NCBI GenBank assembly: GCA_035582835.1
Contig: JAYKAV010002776.1
Location: 608,325 to 672,324, forward strand
DNA: 64,000 bases
Direction: 5' to 3'
Source of the DNA: Phoebastria nigripes
Lineage: Eukaryota > Chordata > Aves > Procellariiformes > Diomedeidae
The notes below the pieces were generated by a model that was not told the origin of the DNA, did not search any database, and saw only the letters and a program-made list of their open reading frames with translations. Below are positions 1 to 26,170 of the stretch, in pieces. Position 1 is the stretch's first letter, and the number at the start of each line of letters is the position of its first letter. Both the position numbers and the translations under genes were made by a program.

Positions 1-2089
1 CTGGAAAATAGGTTATACTTCCCATTAAATCTCTGTGTAGATGAAGGGCAGTTCTATTGGAATCATATTGATTTGGAAAGGGAGANGGCACCTACGTCCT
101 CTGGAGACCAGAAATAAGAGGAGTCCCTTCACTGGTATCCCTGCTGTGGATACAATTAAATGATGATTTGCTCCTTTTACTTAGTCTTTCCCTTAGATTG
201 TCTTTATTGTGGGTTATCATCTTCTCAAGATTTCCCCAAAACAATTATCCACCACCACAGATTATATTGGGAGCTGACAGCCGGGCAATGGATTTGCTCC
301 TGAGGCTTTGAATATTCCATGGATCTGATGCGCAGTTACTCTGTGTTCTGGAAGTCATGATGTTTTAGACAATCTTACCAGTGCGTTTTAATATGATACA
401 CTAATACAGCACGCAGCTGCTACTAAGGATCTACCAAGGTCCAAATTAATTTCTGAAAGTATTTTCTATTTTTTTGTGTTCTAACATCTTAATCCTCTGG
501 GAATAAGTCTCTCTTTTTCTTGATCTAATTTCTTCAATGTCATCGTAGAAATCACATCCCTAGAAAAGGACAATCTTTAAATCCCCAAATCCAACAGAAT
601 GAACTGAAGGTATTAACTAGAAGAATTGAAGAGTAGAGTTAATGAGCAATGGTAACTCTGATGGAGTCTTCACCAGAAAAAAAATCTTCTCCTTTTTCCA
701 GCTGCTTATCTACCACCTCCGTCTGGATTTTAATTGCAGCTGCTGCCTTAGGTTTCATGTTTTCGAGTAGTCTAGAGGAGGAAGAAAAAGAGAACTCACC
801 TGCATTTCTGGCATGCTGTCACCATAGCCTAAGCTTACAAAATGCTGGTGTTCCAAAAATGAGACAGATTTATGGAGGGAGATAAGGATTTGGGACATAC
901 AGATAGNCATATGAACATATAAACATATGAACACAAAAAATAGGTCCATCATGTAAGTTATCATGTTGTTTTAAATATTTGTCCTTTTCTTTGAAGTTAT
1001 GCTGAAGTCATTAACAGAAGAAAAATGTTTCTATTAGTACCTACTAGAAATAATTTCCTTTCAGAACAAAAAGCAAGAAAGTGTTTGAGTTCTACATTGC
1101 TGTTGACACCATAAGAATTTGTTGAGATTGGAAGAAACTATTGTAACAAACTTAATTGGACAAAAGTTTAGCAAAGCCCTGTGAAGCACATTGCCCTGCT
1201 CTAACTCTTCATTCTGGGAAAAGACAAAACCAAACATTAAATGAAGCAACAGAATTGTGCACAACTGATAATAAACAGACCACCTTTATTGAAACAACAT
1301 AAGATGTTAAACAGTATTAACATTGGAGTACGAGGCATGGGGAGGAAGACAAGTGGGAAAGTTACCCTGTCACCTGTTTTAAGAAGATAAAGAGGACTTT
1401 AATTCTACTGCTAAGCATCCAGCAGGTCACGACTCAATATCTGCCACATATTTGGACTTTTTAAGTCTTCTCTGTGCATACCTAACAGCCCTGTGCAGCT
1501 GATTTGAACCAGCAAACATTTACAGTTCATCTTGGAGAAAAATTGAGAAAGAAAATGTTTTTATGCCCTCTGTCAATGCCATTACCCTCCTACAAACTGC
1601 CACCATTTAGTGAGACCTCCTAGAAACACTCAGAATAACATGCTTAGGCAAGACAAGTTTCTGCTTTCTCTTTTGTGTACAGGAGGAATGATAATAATAA
1701 ATGTCTGTCACTACAAAGAAAAGGTTTCCCTGCTGTGCTGGTGTGATGGCATCTTGGCTTAGGCCTGATGTCCAAGACAGCTTTCTAACTAGTATCCGCA
1801 GAAGGTTGGAGGGCAGGATATCAAGAACTTGTGTAATACCACAGGACAAGTTCTGCTACACAGACTGGGTCTATGGAGATGGATTACTCTTTTTTTTTTT
1901 TTTTTTTTGCAAATCAGTGTTTCGTGTCAAGCATTTTATTCCTGCTGATTCAATTAGGACTTGAAGCCTCCCCCTTCTTTCCCTAGGCAATATAAAATGT
2001 GTTGGCATCTCCCCTTCCCTAATTATGTGAATAATTTTGAAGGGATTTGTGTAAGCTTACAGTTCTAAAAATTCCTCTTCTCTTTACAG
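1..2089 (+). other. SPI1: SPI1 intron 1 (3' part)
   Basis: No coding exon was found here. The only distinct feature is a run of 19 T at 1890-1908. The open frames at 649-885 and 1701-1964 have no recognisable protein similarity and no exon-like splice context. The stretch ends in the exon 2 acceptor. Confidence 0.75.
1890..1908. repeat. poly(T) run
   Basis: Nineteen consecutive T in SPI1 intron 1. Confidence 0.9.
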
Positions 2090-14881
<12,792 letters not shown>

Positions 14882-15249
14882 GGCCATGGGACCCTAAGCA
14901 AGAAAAATATTAAGACCTCCTGGCTGGATACCAGCAGAGGAGATGGACGCATCTTTCTCTTTGCTTCCTGTGCCCCCTTCTCTGCCTTTAAACGGCCTTT
15001 ACCGTCAGATGTTTCTGGTACGAATTCCCTTCTTCAGCATCTGAGAATCCTAAACGTGACAGAATTCTTTGCTTCCATCCTACAAGTTGGACAGAGTTGG
15101 GAAATTTAAACAATGTACAAATATATTATTGCCAGGAAAGATTTTTTTGATTGTATTGTAACTAAAGAATACAGCTGATGAAGTTTTGCCTTCAAAGGTG
15201 GTGCTGTGTCATTCACAGTGACACTGCATTAGCTTACAGCTTTCAGACT

Positions 15250-15257
15250 AGCATTAA
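15250..15257 (+). promoter_or_regulatory. SPI1: miR-155 8-mer target site in SPI1 3'UTR
   Basis: AGCATTAA is a perfect match to miR-155 positions 2-8 with A opposite position 1. Mammalian PU.1 mRNA is an established miR-155 target through a site in its 3'UTR. The same seed here supports conserved post-transcriptional control. The call rests on the seed match and position only. Confidence 0.65.
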
Positions 15258-15351
15258 TACAGGCTCTGCCGCAGCTCTCAAAGCTAGAGAGAAGTTTGCA
15301 GATCTTGGAATGATACTTGTTCTTTTAAATAGTAATAACATGTACATATTT

Positions 15352-15357
15352 AATAAA
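15352..15357 (+). promoter_or_regulatory. SPI1: SPI1 poly(A) signal, proximal
   Basis: AATAAA lies about 470 bases after the SPI1 stop. It is the first of two consensus signals 37 bases apart, so cleavage could use either. Confidence 0.7.
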
Positions 15358-15388
15358 ATTTGATATAATGAAGTTCTGGTGTTTGCAT

Positions 15389-15394
15389 AATAAA
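15389..15394 (+). promoter_or_regulatory. SPI1: SPI1 poly(A) signal, distal
   Basis: A second consensus AATAAA lies 37 bases after the first. The following sequence has a CA at about 15410 and TGTG at about 15419, which could serve as cleavage site and downstream element. Confidence 0.7.
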
Positions 15395-18300
15395 TGATTA
15401 CTTCACAGACAAATCTCATGTGCATTCAGTTATGCAGATACAGCTCATGTGTGGTACCTGAACAAAAAGCACACTGGGTTATAGGGCCTTATCCATCTGT
15501 CACTACTTTTTAATTTACTTAGAAACATCATCAATGCTGTCAAACTAAGTAACAAAGATAATAGCTGAGATACATTACTGTGAAAGAGACTACAGTACTG
15601 AAGTCAGTTTTAAAATACATCTATATATATCCGTCATTATTTTTTCCTGTGCAAATGAAGCCCTACCAGTTGAGTAATTTCTATTCAATTATACTAAGAA
15701 TGGCATTTATAGCTCTATCTGGTTTAGAACATAACAATTAACCATGTTCTTCTGTGGTTTCACTCATTTTCCTGCTCCTGTTCTTTCCTCTTGCTTGCTT
15801 ACCTCCACAGTGATATCTTGATTTTAGCTTATGAACCTTTCTGGGAAGTAAGTTGTATTTAATCATGTCTTTGCAGAATTCTAGTACGAAAGGTTTTCAA
15901 GCTTTTAACTGTGGATTTTAGTCCCTACTCTAAAACAATGAATATTAACTAATAACAACTGCATTGTATAGATTACACTCAAAATGCAAAATAAAAGATA
16001 ATTCAACACCTGAGATACCATGGTAAAGTTAACCTGTACATCTAAACACAGAAAAGAAAACCAAAGTCAACCAACACTAAGAAAATTAGCATTTTAACAT
16101 TATGTAACATATCTCAACTGCATTCAAGCACTCAGAAATCAGGAAATATCATCATGACTCTTCCAAAATAGATAAGGTGAAATGAGATAGGTCTAGAATG
16201 AAGAGAATGGTTTTGTTTAGCAATATTAAAATGTAGTAGAACATGCCAAATATGACAGTTTGGAAGTCATAACTAAGTAATGTAACTAACTAACTTGAAA
16301 CTTTTCAGAGCTTGGTCCTCACTGAAACCAAAAATACTTGAAAGTTATGAGCTTCTTACAGACCTGAGTTCTCGAAATTATATCTAAATGTAGTTTTATC
16401 TACACTAACAATCTCACTGTGGAAGTGAAAAGTCTGGTGACATCACTGGGCTACAGTGTCTCCTTGGAGCCAAACAGAAAGAAGCTCCTGCTTAAAAAAA
16501 ATCACAGTGTAGTACTTCCCAATTCTTTTTCCCAGTTCATGAACATGATAAATACATCAATCAATGCCAGAAATCAACTGAGAGTTAAAAGCAGGTGAGG
16601 GCTTCAGAACATTTTCTATCCAAGATAAGAATAATAAATAGAAATTATCTTTCAGTCTTATAAAAATCTTGCAACCCAACTTTCAGTTACTGTTCTTTGA
16701 GGATCATGTATATTCTCCTAGTCAAATATTTTTTATTCAGTTAGGGTTAGGATATGTCAAAGCTATAAAGCAATTTAAGAATAGATTTTGTTTCTAAAAT
16801 TGTACTGTAAGAATTTACTTCCTATAGGACACAATGTAATACTCACTAAATTAGACTCGTATAAACTCCATCTGCATCCATATTGCAATTGTAGGATGGA
16901 AGCTGAAGACACTGAAGGTAGCTCTCAGAAGACTAGAACAACACTCAACACTGACATAATTAGGGTTTCTTCAATGCTGAGCTAGAAACTCAGGACTTTT
17001 CTACTTGGTACTGATGATGACTCTCCACCACTGACTTGCTACTAGAAAGACATAAAAGACATTTGCCCTCATCAGACTTGCACACCTGATATTCAAGAAA
17101 ACTAGAGGATTAATTCCTGTCTTCATAAAAATATCTTTATCACAAACAAAGCTTGAAAAGCAGAACTGGTCATTCTCTGACTATAATTTAAAGGAGAAGG
17201 ATCATTTCCTCTTGCAGGAAAACTATGATGACTGAAAAGAGCTAACTGATGAGCTAATTGTGGAGATGTTTGGGATATCACAAAAGCCATTTCAAGCTTG
17301 TCAAAAAGCCTTCATATATCTCAGAGACTTAGTTTTCCATTTTCCTAGCAAGTCTTGCATAGAAAACAATTAGATGCTGGAGAAATAATACAAAATTAAA
17401 ATAAACATTCAAACAGAAACAACAAGACCCTTTAAATGAGTGATTTGAGCACTGTGCATTACTGTAAAATATTATTTTAGAGCAGCTACTTGTACTTGAA
17501 GAATTTGCATTTTACACTGTTTTTGGCCAGAAGTAACATGGAAATGGAAATGGAAGAATCTGAGGAAAAATATTTCTGGGGACATTATTATTTATAATTA
17601 AAACATTTTTAAAAATACTATTGAATATACTTTAACAAGCAGGTTTAAAATTTTCTTTATCTCCAAAGCTGAAATCTTTTTCTCTTCCTCTTGTTAATGC
17701 TTTGAAATACTGTTTCTAAAAATACTCACTCCCCATCTGCTTCTGGTTAGGTTTTTCATCTGTGGCATAGAGTCTGAATAATCATGTGTTGCAGCTGTGA
17801 AGGAGACCAAATGATGATGCTTCTCGGCCACAGTACCGCTTGTATCCCATCCAATCAAACTGGTCTGGATAGTAGTCTGTCTAATCAAGCTGAATTATTG
17901 CCATTCAGTTGCATATGCAAGCAGAAGCTCTTTGGCTTTTTTAGAGAAAATTAATGTGGCAAAATCACTGGTTCAGGAAAATTACAGAGAAGCAAGCATT
18001 CCATTTTCTCTGAAAGTGGCCAAGTACCAGACAGGCAGACGTGCTGGAAAAAGGTAGGTCAGGTCATTATCTGGAGAGGTGACCCATCATTAGCACAAGT
18101 TTATTGGAACATTTTGCAGCCCACTGCTGTCAGAGATCATCAATCCTCTTTCAAAGCAAGCATTCATACTACAGCTGGATATTCAACTTACATATGACCT
18201 TTGCAGCCTGCTTTAAAGAAAACAACCACTTTTATTAGCTGTTGACTAGTTTCTAATCAATTCTTGTGGAAAGATATTATTCAGAAAACTATTGCTGAGC

Positions 18301-19693
18301 TAAATCCAAAATACTGAACTTCCTACAATATTTTAGACTCCCTCCAGCCATTCATCAGAGGTGTAGAAGGTAGAAAAATTGCACTGGCTGTACTGAGGGA
18401 TAACCTGCTCACAATAATTTACAGAGATAGCATATATTTTTTAATTCTACCCAGTCAAAGAGAGTTTTAGACATTTCTAGATCTGAGCTGCTACTCACCT
18501 ACATCAGACAGAACTGCAGTTACAGGTGCTATCATTTGTTTTTGTCTGACAGTCCACATTTATCGAATCCCCCAAACTTCCTGAAAAATACATATATACA
18601 TATCCTAATATATTTACTGGTTTTTTGCCTCCTCCTCCATTAAATTTTATCTCCATAGCCTCATTTTGAGATCNATACACTGCCAGAGTCTTATAATCTG
18701 TGTTTGTCTTCATTTTCGATTACAACAGGGCTTATGCTCTGTACTTTGCCAGGTTTTTCTGCCTCAGTAAACCTTCTGCCTCAGTTTACTTTTTCTATTT
18801 GTACNCCTTAATCTCTTTTTCTTTCTTCCATTTCTTTCTAGTTTTTTTTTCTCCCTCATTCAAATCTCTGCACAACAGAAGTCACTTCATAATCATCAAG
18901 CTTAATTCAAACTATAGTGCCAACTTCATAACAAGCACATATATCACATGACAGTTCAATTCAGTTTATTTACTCTATTGCTCTAATTTTTCTTGTACTC
19001 TAACTGCACATTGTAAATTCATGGCAGAGACTTTATCACTGATGACGATACAATAAGTATTCTTTCTTTGACAAAGCCCAGAACAGTATCTTCTCCATGG
19101 GAATCCCACTCTTGTGTATTTAAAATGTATGGATTACTGGTAGAAAAGACTATGATATGACACAGACTACAGCACTCTGTGGGTACCAATTCCAAGAATT
19201 TGCATTTATTTCTAATTTATTTTGTGTGTTAACTTGCTATCTCACCACCTTTCCTTATTCTAAGCAATACTCAAACCAGATTTACATAATTTCGCATACC
19301 CATATACCTAAAACACTAAAAATGTAAAGCTTGTAATAAAAAAAGCTACTGTAATGAATCCACTAATCTCATACTACAGTCAAGCAGACAAAGAGCTTTG
19401 CTCTTTGAAGCAACCGTAACATAGCTAAAACTTCACCAAGTTTCACCTTTCCTCTCCAACAAATTTGCATGTTGCAATTCAGTTGGTTCAGTTGAGCCTG
19501 TGGTATTAGGGAGGTCTGTATATAACCCAAGTCATCAGAGTCCTTTTCCAAGGGCTGGGGAATGTGAACTTCTTCCAAAGAACATGGAAACAGCAGTAGG
19601 CTGCAGATATTCTTTCTCATTTTCTCACTCATAACTCATCTGTGTCTGCTTTAGCCCCACTTATTTCTCTCACAACACCTCACATCACCACAC

Positions 19694-19791
19694 AGGATCA
19701 CAGAGTAACTTAGGTGGGAAGGGACCTCTGGAGGTCACCTCATCCAACCCCCTACTCAAAGCAGGCCAATTAGATCAGGTTTCTTGGGGCA
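19694..19791 (-). mobile_element. CR1 LINE 3'-end fragment
   Basis: The + strand reads AGGATCACAGAG, then GGGACCTCTGGAGGTCACCT, CATCCAACCCCCTACTCAAA and GCAGGCCAATTAGATCAGGT. This is the reverse complement of the 3' untranslated end of chicken repeat 1, the main avian LINE. Only about 100 bases remain, as is usual for 5'-truncated CR1 copies. The element is non-coding and diverged. Confidence 0.85.
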
Positions 19792-22293
19792 ACTTTCTTT
19801 CCATGCTCTGTTTCTTTCCATTCTCTCCACTCATACAGCCACATCCCCCTTCTTCATGCCTTCAGTTCCCCACAGTGTTGCTTTTTACTACTGGGGAGTC
19901 AAAGCAGTACGTGAGAATGAGCAGAGCAGTCTATGGACAGGAGGAGAATGAGGATGTGGTAGAGCAGATAAGGTTTAGCAGGAGGTGGTGGAGGAGAAGG
20001 AAGGGTGGGAGGAGGTGTTGGGGAGACCAAGGTTATGCAAAGGATTGGGGAAGCGGCTTTGTGGTAGGAAGGAATGTAGTTTCTGTGCTTTAAGGGCTCC
20101 CTCTGAGCTTTTGTTTTAACTCCCCAGCAGCAGAGCAGCAGTGCTCTTCGTATGAGAAGCCCTTTGACCACTGACACCTTTGTGCAGAATGCTCCGATGC
20201 CTCTGTGTTATGCAAAGTGAAGAATGTTTTGGTGCTGAGCTGGGCATTTGTGTATACAAATCACTTTGGGTTTCTTTTAGATTTAACTAACTAATTTTCT
20301 GGGTTTTGAGTGTTTGCTTTTAGAAACATAATTCTAGAATTCTTCTTTAGACATTCCCTCTTCCACTTTTTCCCACTCACCAACACTCTGTACGCCGTTT
20401 CTTTCTCAGCCAGTCCCAGCTATCCACTCCCAGCTCTTCGTTCAGCTTTTCTCCATCTCTAGACTCAGCCACCAGACACCTCCATATTTAGTAGATCCCA
20501 GTTGCTTTATTCTCAATGTCAGGTTTCAACTTTTGCCCGGCTAGTCTTATTTCTTCCTCTCAGACCAACTTTTCTTTCATGTGCCTCCAGTCAGCTTCTC
20601 TTTATGTGAATGGTTCTCAGTTCCAATGTATTTGTTCAGCCATTTACAGTTTTCCCATCCCACATCCTCTTACAGTTTCAGTCTTATCACCTACTGACTC
20701 CCAGTTCTCTTCCCTCACTCCCATTTGCACCCCAGCCCCCCATTCAATATTCTTGTCCTTTGAGGGCCTATTTCAAACCCCTCCCACAACCTCTAGCCTC
20801 AATTTTCTTCTCTCCACCTGTACCCTTCAATCACGTATTTTTATTTCCTTGTCCCACTCTACTTGGTGTGTTCCCTTCTCTCTCTGAAGGTCCAATTCTT
20901 TGCCCCGCACAGCTCTCCCCTCCATTTTGTATGCGCCTGAGGGAGGTGCTATTTGGAACACAGGACATACATGCTCTTTGCTCTTAGTTCAAATGTGTGG
21001 ATTCAGCCCAAGCCCTACAGTAGCCCAGAGACAAACGCAGAGAAAATTCTGCTGACCCCTACACTGGACCCAACTGACACAGTCAAAACTTCTTCAGAGG
21101 ATAAAATCTAGAAAGTTCTTACTGAGCATATGTGGACTGCATTTCTTTCTATAGTCTAAAACATGGAGCAACTCGGGTTGGTTATCATGAAGCCAGTTGA
21201 AAGTACATCCCTGAAATGAAAGCAAGTTAACTGTCGAATGTCCAGAAAGATCCCAAGTATGGGGTGTAAAGTGTAGGGATACAAAATGGTTGTGCAGAGG
21301 GAAGCTCAAATAAGCAGGATCAGCATTACCCAGATCTNGTAAGCCCTTGTAAACTGAAGTTCTGTCAGCGAGGCCAAGTGCCTTTGCACCGTACACCCCA
21401 GAGCTCTGTGTTTCAAAAGCACAAAGGAAACAGTCTGCCTGGTTTCGTGGGTGCAGCGCTTCAGCGAACGACTCCTGCCGGAGCTGTGCTCTGCGCTGAG
21501 CCAGCTCAGCTGTCCCACCATTCACACGAGTAAACCTGCAGCCCCTGGAACCGAGAGTTAATTACACTACCTTGTCCTCAGAAACTGCTGAATGACGGAG
21601 GAGGTGATATTTTCACAAAACAAAACTAAGAGGCAGAGAGACAAATAAACAGAGACAGAGACAAGAAATCAAATGGCATGACAGAAACTAAAAGCAAAAA
21701 AAGCCCAAAGCAGAAAAGTAATATACAGATTTTCCACCTGGATAGCTACATTTGGGCAAAGTCATAACCATCTAAAACCGTAGCCTTTTAATAGGAAGTT
21801 GGAAGTCTTATTAGAAGGAGGTGCTGCTAACTTTGTCTATAAATAATAAATCCTCGGGTTTTTCTGCATAAGCCATGCTGCGACTATCCAAAATCAGGAA
21901 GATACATCACAGGGCTGTCACTGCAGGCCACCTATTACTGTCATTTTTGAACTTGACTTTGAACTACATGATGAAAGCCACTGTCTGAGGCACAGAACAG
22001 TAATTTCAGACTTGCAAGATAATTCCTCTGACAAGGAAGGACACCCTTTTCCCTCTCATTCACTTTTTTAGCAAAGCTCCAGGGACATTTATTACGTGTT
22101 GCTTCGCTATGCTTGTACATCTGTTTCATTTGAATATAGGATGAAACTTCACACCCTTTCTAAAAAATTGTCTAGTGTTGCAGTGCACTGGTAAGTAGTT
22201 ATCACAATCCACTACACATCTATTTTGGGCCAGTGTAGCCATCGCTATCATATATTTCATTTGCATAGCAGTTTTGTTATTAAAAGTGGCTAC

Positions 22294-22311
22294 ATAAATA
22301 AATAAATAAAT
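22294..22311. repeat. (AAAT)n short tandem repeat
   Basis: About four to five units of AAAT form a short microsatellite in the intergenic region. Confidence 0.85.
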
Positions 22312-25300
22312 ATAATGTAGAAAATGCTAGAAAAAAGTTTACTATTACAACAATGCTGCCACCTGGTAACCAGAAGTGTAATAGCAGAGAAAACATTCAT
22401 TTTGTTCTGCCTTGAACATGCAGGCACTATTTAAAATAACAGTTAAAAGCACAAAAGCTGAAAAGTTGTAATTGGAATAGGATCCTTTCCCTGTATGATT
22501 TAGTCTAATCATTCTCGTGGCGCTGTTTCATTGTGGGGAAGAAGTAACTCATACCCTCCCCAGATTAAACTTGATTCTGAATCCTGGAAAGTATCTATGG
22601 AGAATAACCAGCTAAGGGACTGACTCACCACAGTGCTTGAATTAAATATGCCTGATTTTGAGCACACAAGTAGTCAGAATTAAGTCCAGGTTTAAAGTTA
22701 TTCATGTCTCCAGTAGCTTGCCAAATTAAAACTATACCACTGAATGTTTACAGAAAGAATTAAATTAACAGTGAGAAAGATATGGAATAGATAAAATGAA
22801 ATCCTGAGAAAAGAGATCCAAAGAAAGTAAGATGTCAGGTGTCGTCATAGGTGGAAAATCCATTCATGAGAAGGAATATGCTACAACCACATTAAATAAG
22901 GAATATTTATTTAAGCAGAGAAAAAAAACACATGTAAAGGTTGGGAAACATGAAATGCATTGGGAAAAGGTTCCCAGGCACTAATGAGAGTCCATAACTC
23001 TTCAAGTCTAAAATAGTTTCTAAGTATCTGTGAAATATAAGCAGGAGAGAGTGCAAAACAGAATAAATATATTTACATGATCCCAGCAGGCATCGTTGGG
23101 ATGAACTCCTGCACGCTGTACTCCCTACATTAATAAAGAAATGCAGAGCATATTGTCTAGCTTTCCTTTCTAATACACAATACGAATGCTTCATCATCTT
23201 ATTATATATTTTTAGTGACCTATTATCCTAGCATATTAGATTTTTTAGAGTAGCATAAACTTCTTTCAAATTCCCTAGGAAATAATGGCTTACAGACAGT
23301 TACTGGGATACTACCCTCAAACAGCACACCTTTAGAATTCAATCTAATGAATGACTGTAACTCCTTTGAATGGCAACATGGTTTAGATCATCCCATAAAC
23401 TTCCAGAGAAACATATGAAGGCAATTATTCTGCAAGCCATGCGATGGCAGGATGAACTCCCAATTTGCCCTGGAGGAAGCAGGACCCTTCCACCACCATC
23501 AAAGTGGTGGAAGTGACCTCTTACAGACACGCCGTTGTCAGACACGTGCCTGACAATTTTACAGACAAATACCTGACAATAAGAAAGCAGCAAATAAAGG
23601 AAAATATTTCCATATGTAACATCAGGTTTAAAAGTGTTTTAATGTAGATTTACACAGCAGTATTTTTTGTCCTAAAAAATTGGAGGTGCTGTGACAAAAG
23701 TATAGAAAACAGCCAACATTCAGACACTGAATGGCAATTTCTGTTCTTGCAGAACAAGAGGATATTCAAATTAAAAGTTGGAAACTTCAGAATCAATAAT
23801 AGAATTCCTATTTTTACAACATGTATTTCAACAGTGGAATCACCACTATTGGAAAGTATTGAATCCAAGGAGTTAATGTCATTTTAGAGAGAAATGAGTA
23901 TTTAGGTGAATCAATAATATTGAGAGTTCCAAGAACTTAGAAGAAATATTTACAATGTACTTAAGCCAATATCTATTAGCATTCAGAATGAGTTCTGTGT
24001 TAGATACGAATTATCCCTTATTTGATTATTCCAAGGTTCTCAGTTCTTGCTTTGAAGCACCTCCTGCTGGACACTCACAGAGAACAAATACAGGCTTGGA
24101 GTATATGATAAATACTACACGCCTGCACTTTAAAGAGTTTGTATATAAGTATATATTTCCTTTAAACCCATACAAATGGGTTTATTTCCACTTACACTAT
24201 TTTAGTTACTGGTAATAAAGGTCTATGGTGCTAACTGTAAAAAAACTTCAGAACTGAACAATCTTTTGAATCCAAATCTAACATAACATGTTAGCATACT
24301 ATGTATTTTATCAAATCAAGAACCTCAGAACATAGCATACAGGCTTTCAGTAAAAATAATTATTTGCTAATAGGTGAGGGAGAAAGGATGAAGTAGAAAA
24401 ACTAACTTCTCTAGGCAAAATTATTCCTGAGGAAGATTAGCATATTCTGATGGCAACTACAAGAAGTTCACGTTTTAAATACTGCAGAAGTGACTCCTAG
24501 TCAGCTAATTTTTTTTGTAAACATTATTTCAAGGGCACATACTAGAGAGGCAACTAAGTTGAGAAGAAGTGTGACTCTGATCACAGTCCACCTCTGGATA
24601 ATCTGCATAGATTTTTTTTCTTTCTCCATATCAGCCCGTGACAGCTCTGCCTCCTGTGGCCTCTGTTGTCTAAGGTTGCAGGGAGACAACTCTCTACCCA
24701 GAAGGGATCTGGATGCCGTTCCAACAGTGTGTTGGTGATCAGCTCTGGAGAGAAGAGGGAGTTAATGGCAGCTCTCTAATAGGGAGAAACATTTAAGAAA
24801 GGAACAATGATCTTCACTAGTCGAGTGACAGATTTTTCATCCTGTGGGACCCAAGCCCTTTGACACAGTTCAAGCCAAAGCAAATAGCTGAGATTTCCTG
24901 ACTCCCACTGAAATGCCTCAGGCACAGGATAGTAGGTCAAAAACATATCATGCTAACTTGAGCTCTGCTAGGAACAGAGGCATTGGAAAATGTACATAGG
25001 TCACATCCTGCCCATCTTCGTCACTCATATGTAAAAAATTCCTTCAGGGGAAAGGGAGGAAGCATTTGGCCCAAAACCAGGAGAGGTAGCAGCAGTCATT
25101 CTTACATGTTCACGTTTGTCCTATCAGTCTACCCAGAGAGTCAGATGTGAAAGACAGACACAAACTACAGTGACTGATGGGCTGCGTGCACACTCATCTA
25201 TTCTGAGCTCCCTGCCAAAAGCAGAAATCCTTTGGACTGAGGTTTTTACAGGATAGTAAAACTGGAAAAACTGAAAACCACTTTTTTAAAAAAATTCTTT

Positions 25301-26170
25301 TTTCAGTATTAGTGGTAGCTAAAATATGCTGAATGCTTGGCCTACAGAGTTTCTCTGATAAAGCTCAAAACTCAAAATGAGACAGACAAAAGTGACAGGA
25401 AATGGATATACCACCAAGTCAATAAAGGGATGATTGTCCACAGTTACTATTTTGACATATGTTAAATATATGAATAAATAAGAAGCAATGACTGGAGCAT
25501 GAAATGGTAATACCAGAGTAATTTTCTAGTGAGATTTCCCCTAGATCTTTTCTATATAATTAAGCAAAATTAAAATTTCTAGAGGTATCTAGTAGAACCT
25601 TGGAACTATTTTTTAAATGGTACTTAAAAGAAAAAAAAAAAAAGACTTGCTAGTTTTCAAGAAATGTATGCTGCGGATCAAGTGGGTGGATGGGGAGGGA
25701 GGACTGAAACTATTTAAGTAGTGTCATGCTTTCTAGTTGTGACTGCAAATGTCAGTAATGTATAAGTGTTTCTGAAAAAGAAAGTTCTTTCCTGAAGGTT
25801 CACATTTAGTTCTACAAACACAGTCTTCAGCAGAGGAGAAAAAAAAAGAAACAAGAAAAAAGCTCTCTGAGGGGCTGTTCAGTTCTGACCCAATTATAGC
25901 AATAACAAAGACTGAAATAGGTAGCAAGAATGCAAGCATTTACACACGTAGAGTAAGTACAGAACCATCATACAGGAGATGTAACTATCAGATCTAGTTT
26001 GCTGAATGTGCTATAAACATGGCAGTGTAGGAATTCTTAATGCAATGCATACGTGAAGCTGGAAAATGTACTGTACACATGTGCAACATCAGGTTGTGCT
26101 CTGGTTTGTACCAACAGATCAGTGGTAGCCAGTCTTGGGTGGTTTGAGCTCTCTGGCTCCTGGAACTTGG

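Larger units (their letters stand above)
14882..15415 (+). other. SPI1: SPI1 3' untranslated region
   Basis: This stretch follows the TGA and ends just after the second of two AATAAA signals. It holds a perfect 8-mer miR-155 target (15250-15257) and a Pumilio-type element (15341-15348). The exact cleavage site is inferred, about 20 bases after 15394. Confidence 0.8.
15416..26100. other. SPI1-MYBPC3 intergenic region
   Basis: About 10.7 kb without a supported gene. It holds a CR1 fragment (19694-19791), an (AAAT)n tract (22294-22311), a purine-rich block (about 19910-20050), a pyrimidine-rich block (about 20340-20930) and a CpG-rich patch (about 21400-21560). The open frames at 20516-20887 and 20610-20987 arise from the pyrimidine bias. 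The one at 21094-21525 (minus) spans the CpG patch and is unrecognised. From memory, the human interval is only about 2 kb. Confidence 0.75.

Noticed and set aside
649..1964. Possible SPI1 exon 1 within the left 2 kb
   Set aside because: No ATG followed by a sequence resembling the PU.1 N-terminus (MLQACKMEGF) and a phase-0 donor was found; exon 1 must lie upstream.
20516..20987. Two overlapping 123- and 125-codon open frames on the + strand
   Set aside because: They lie in two frames of the same pyrimidine-rich block, are rich in Ser/Pro/Phe/Leu as expected from C/T bias, and have no recognisable domain.
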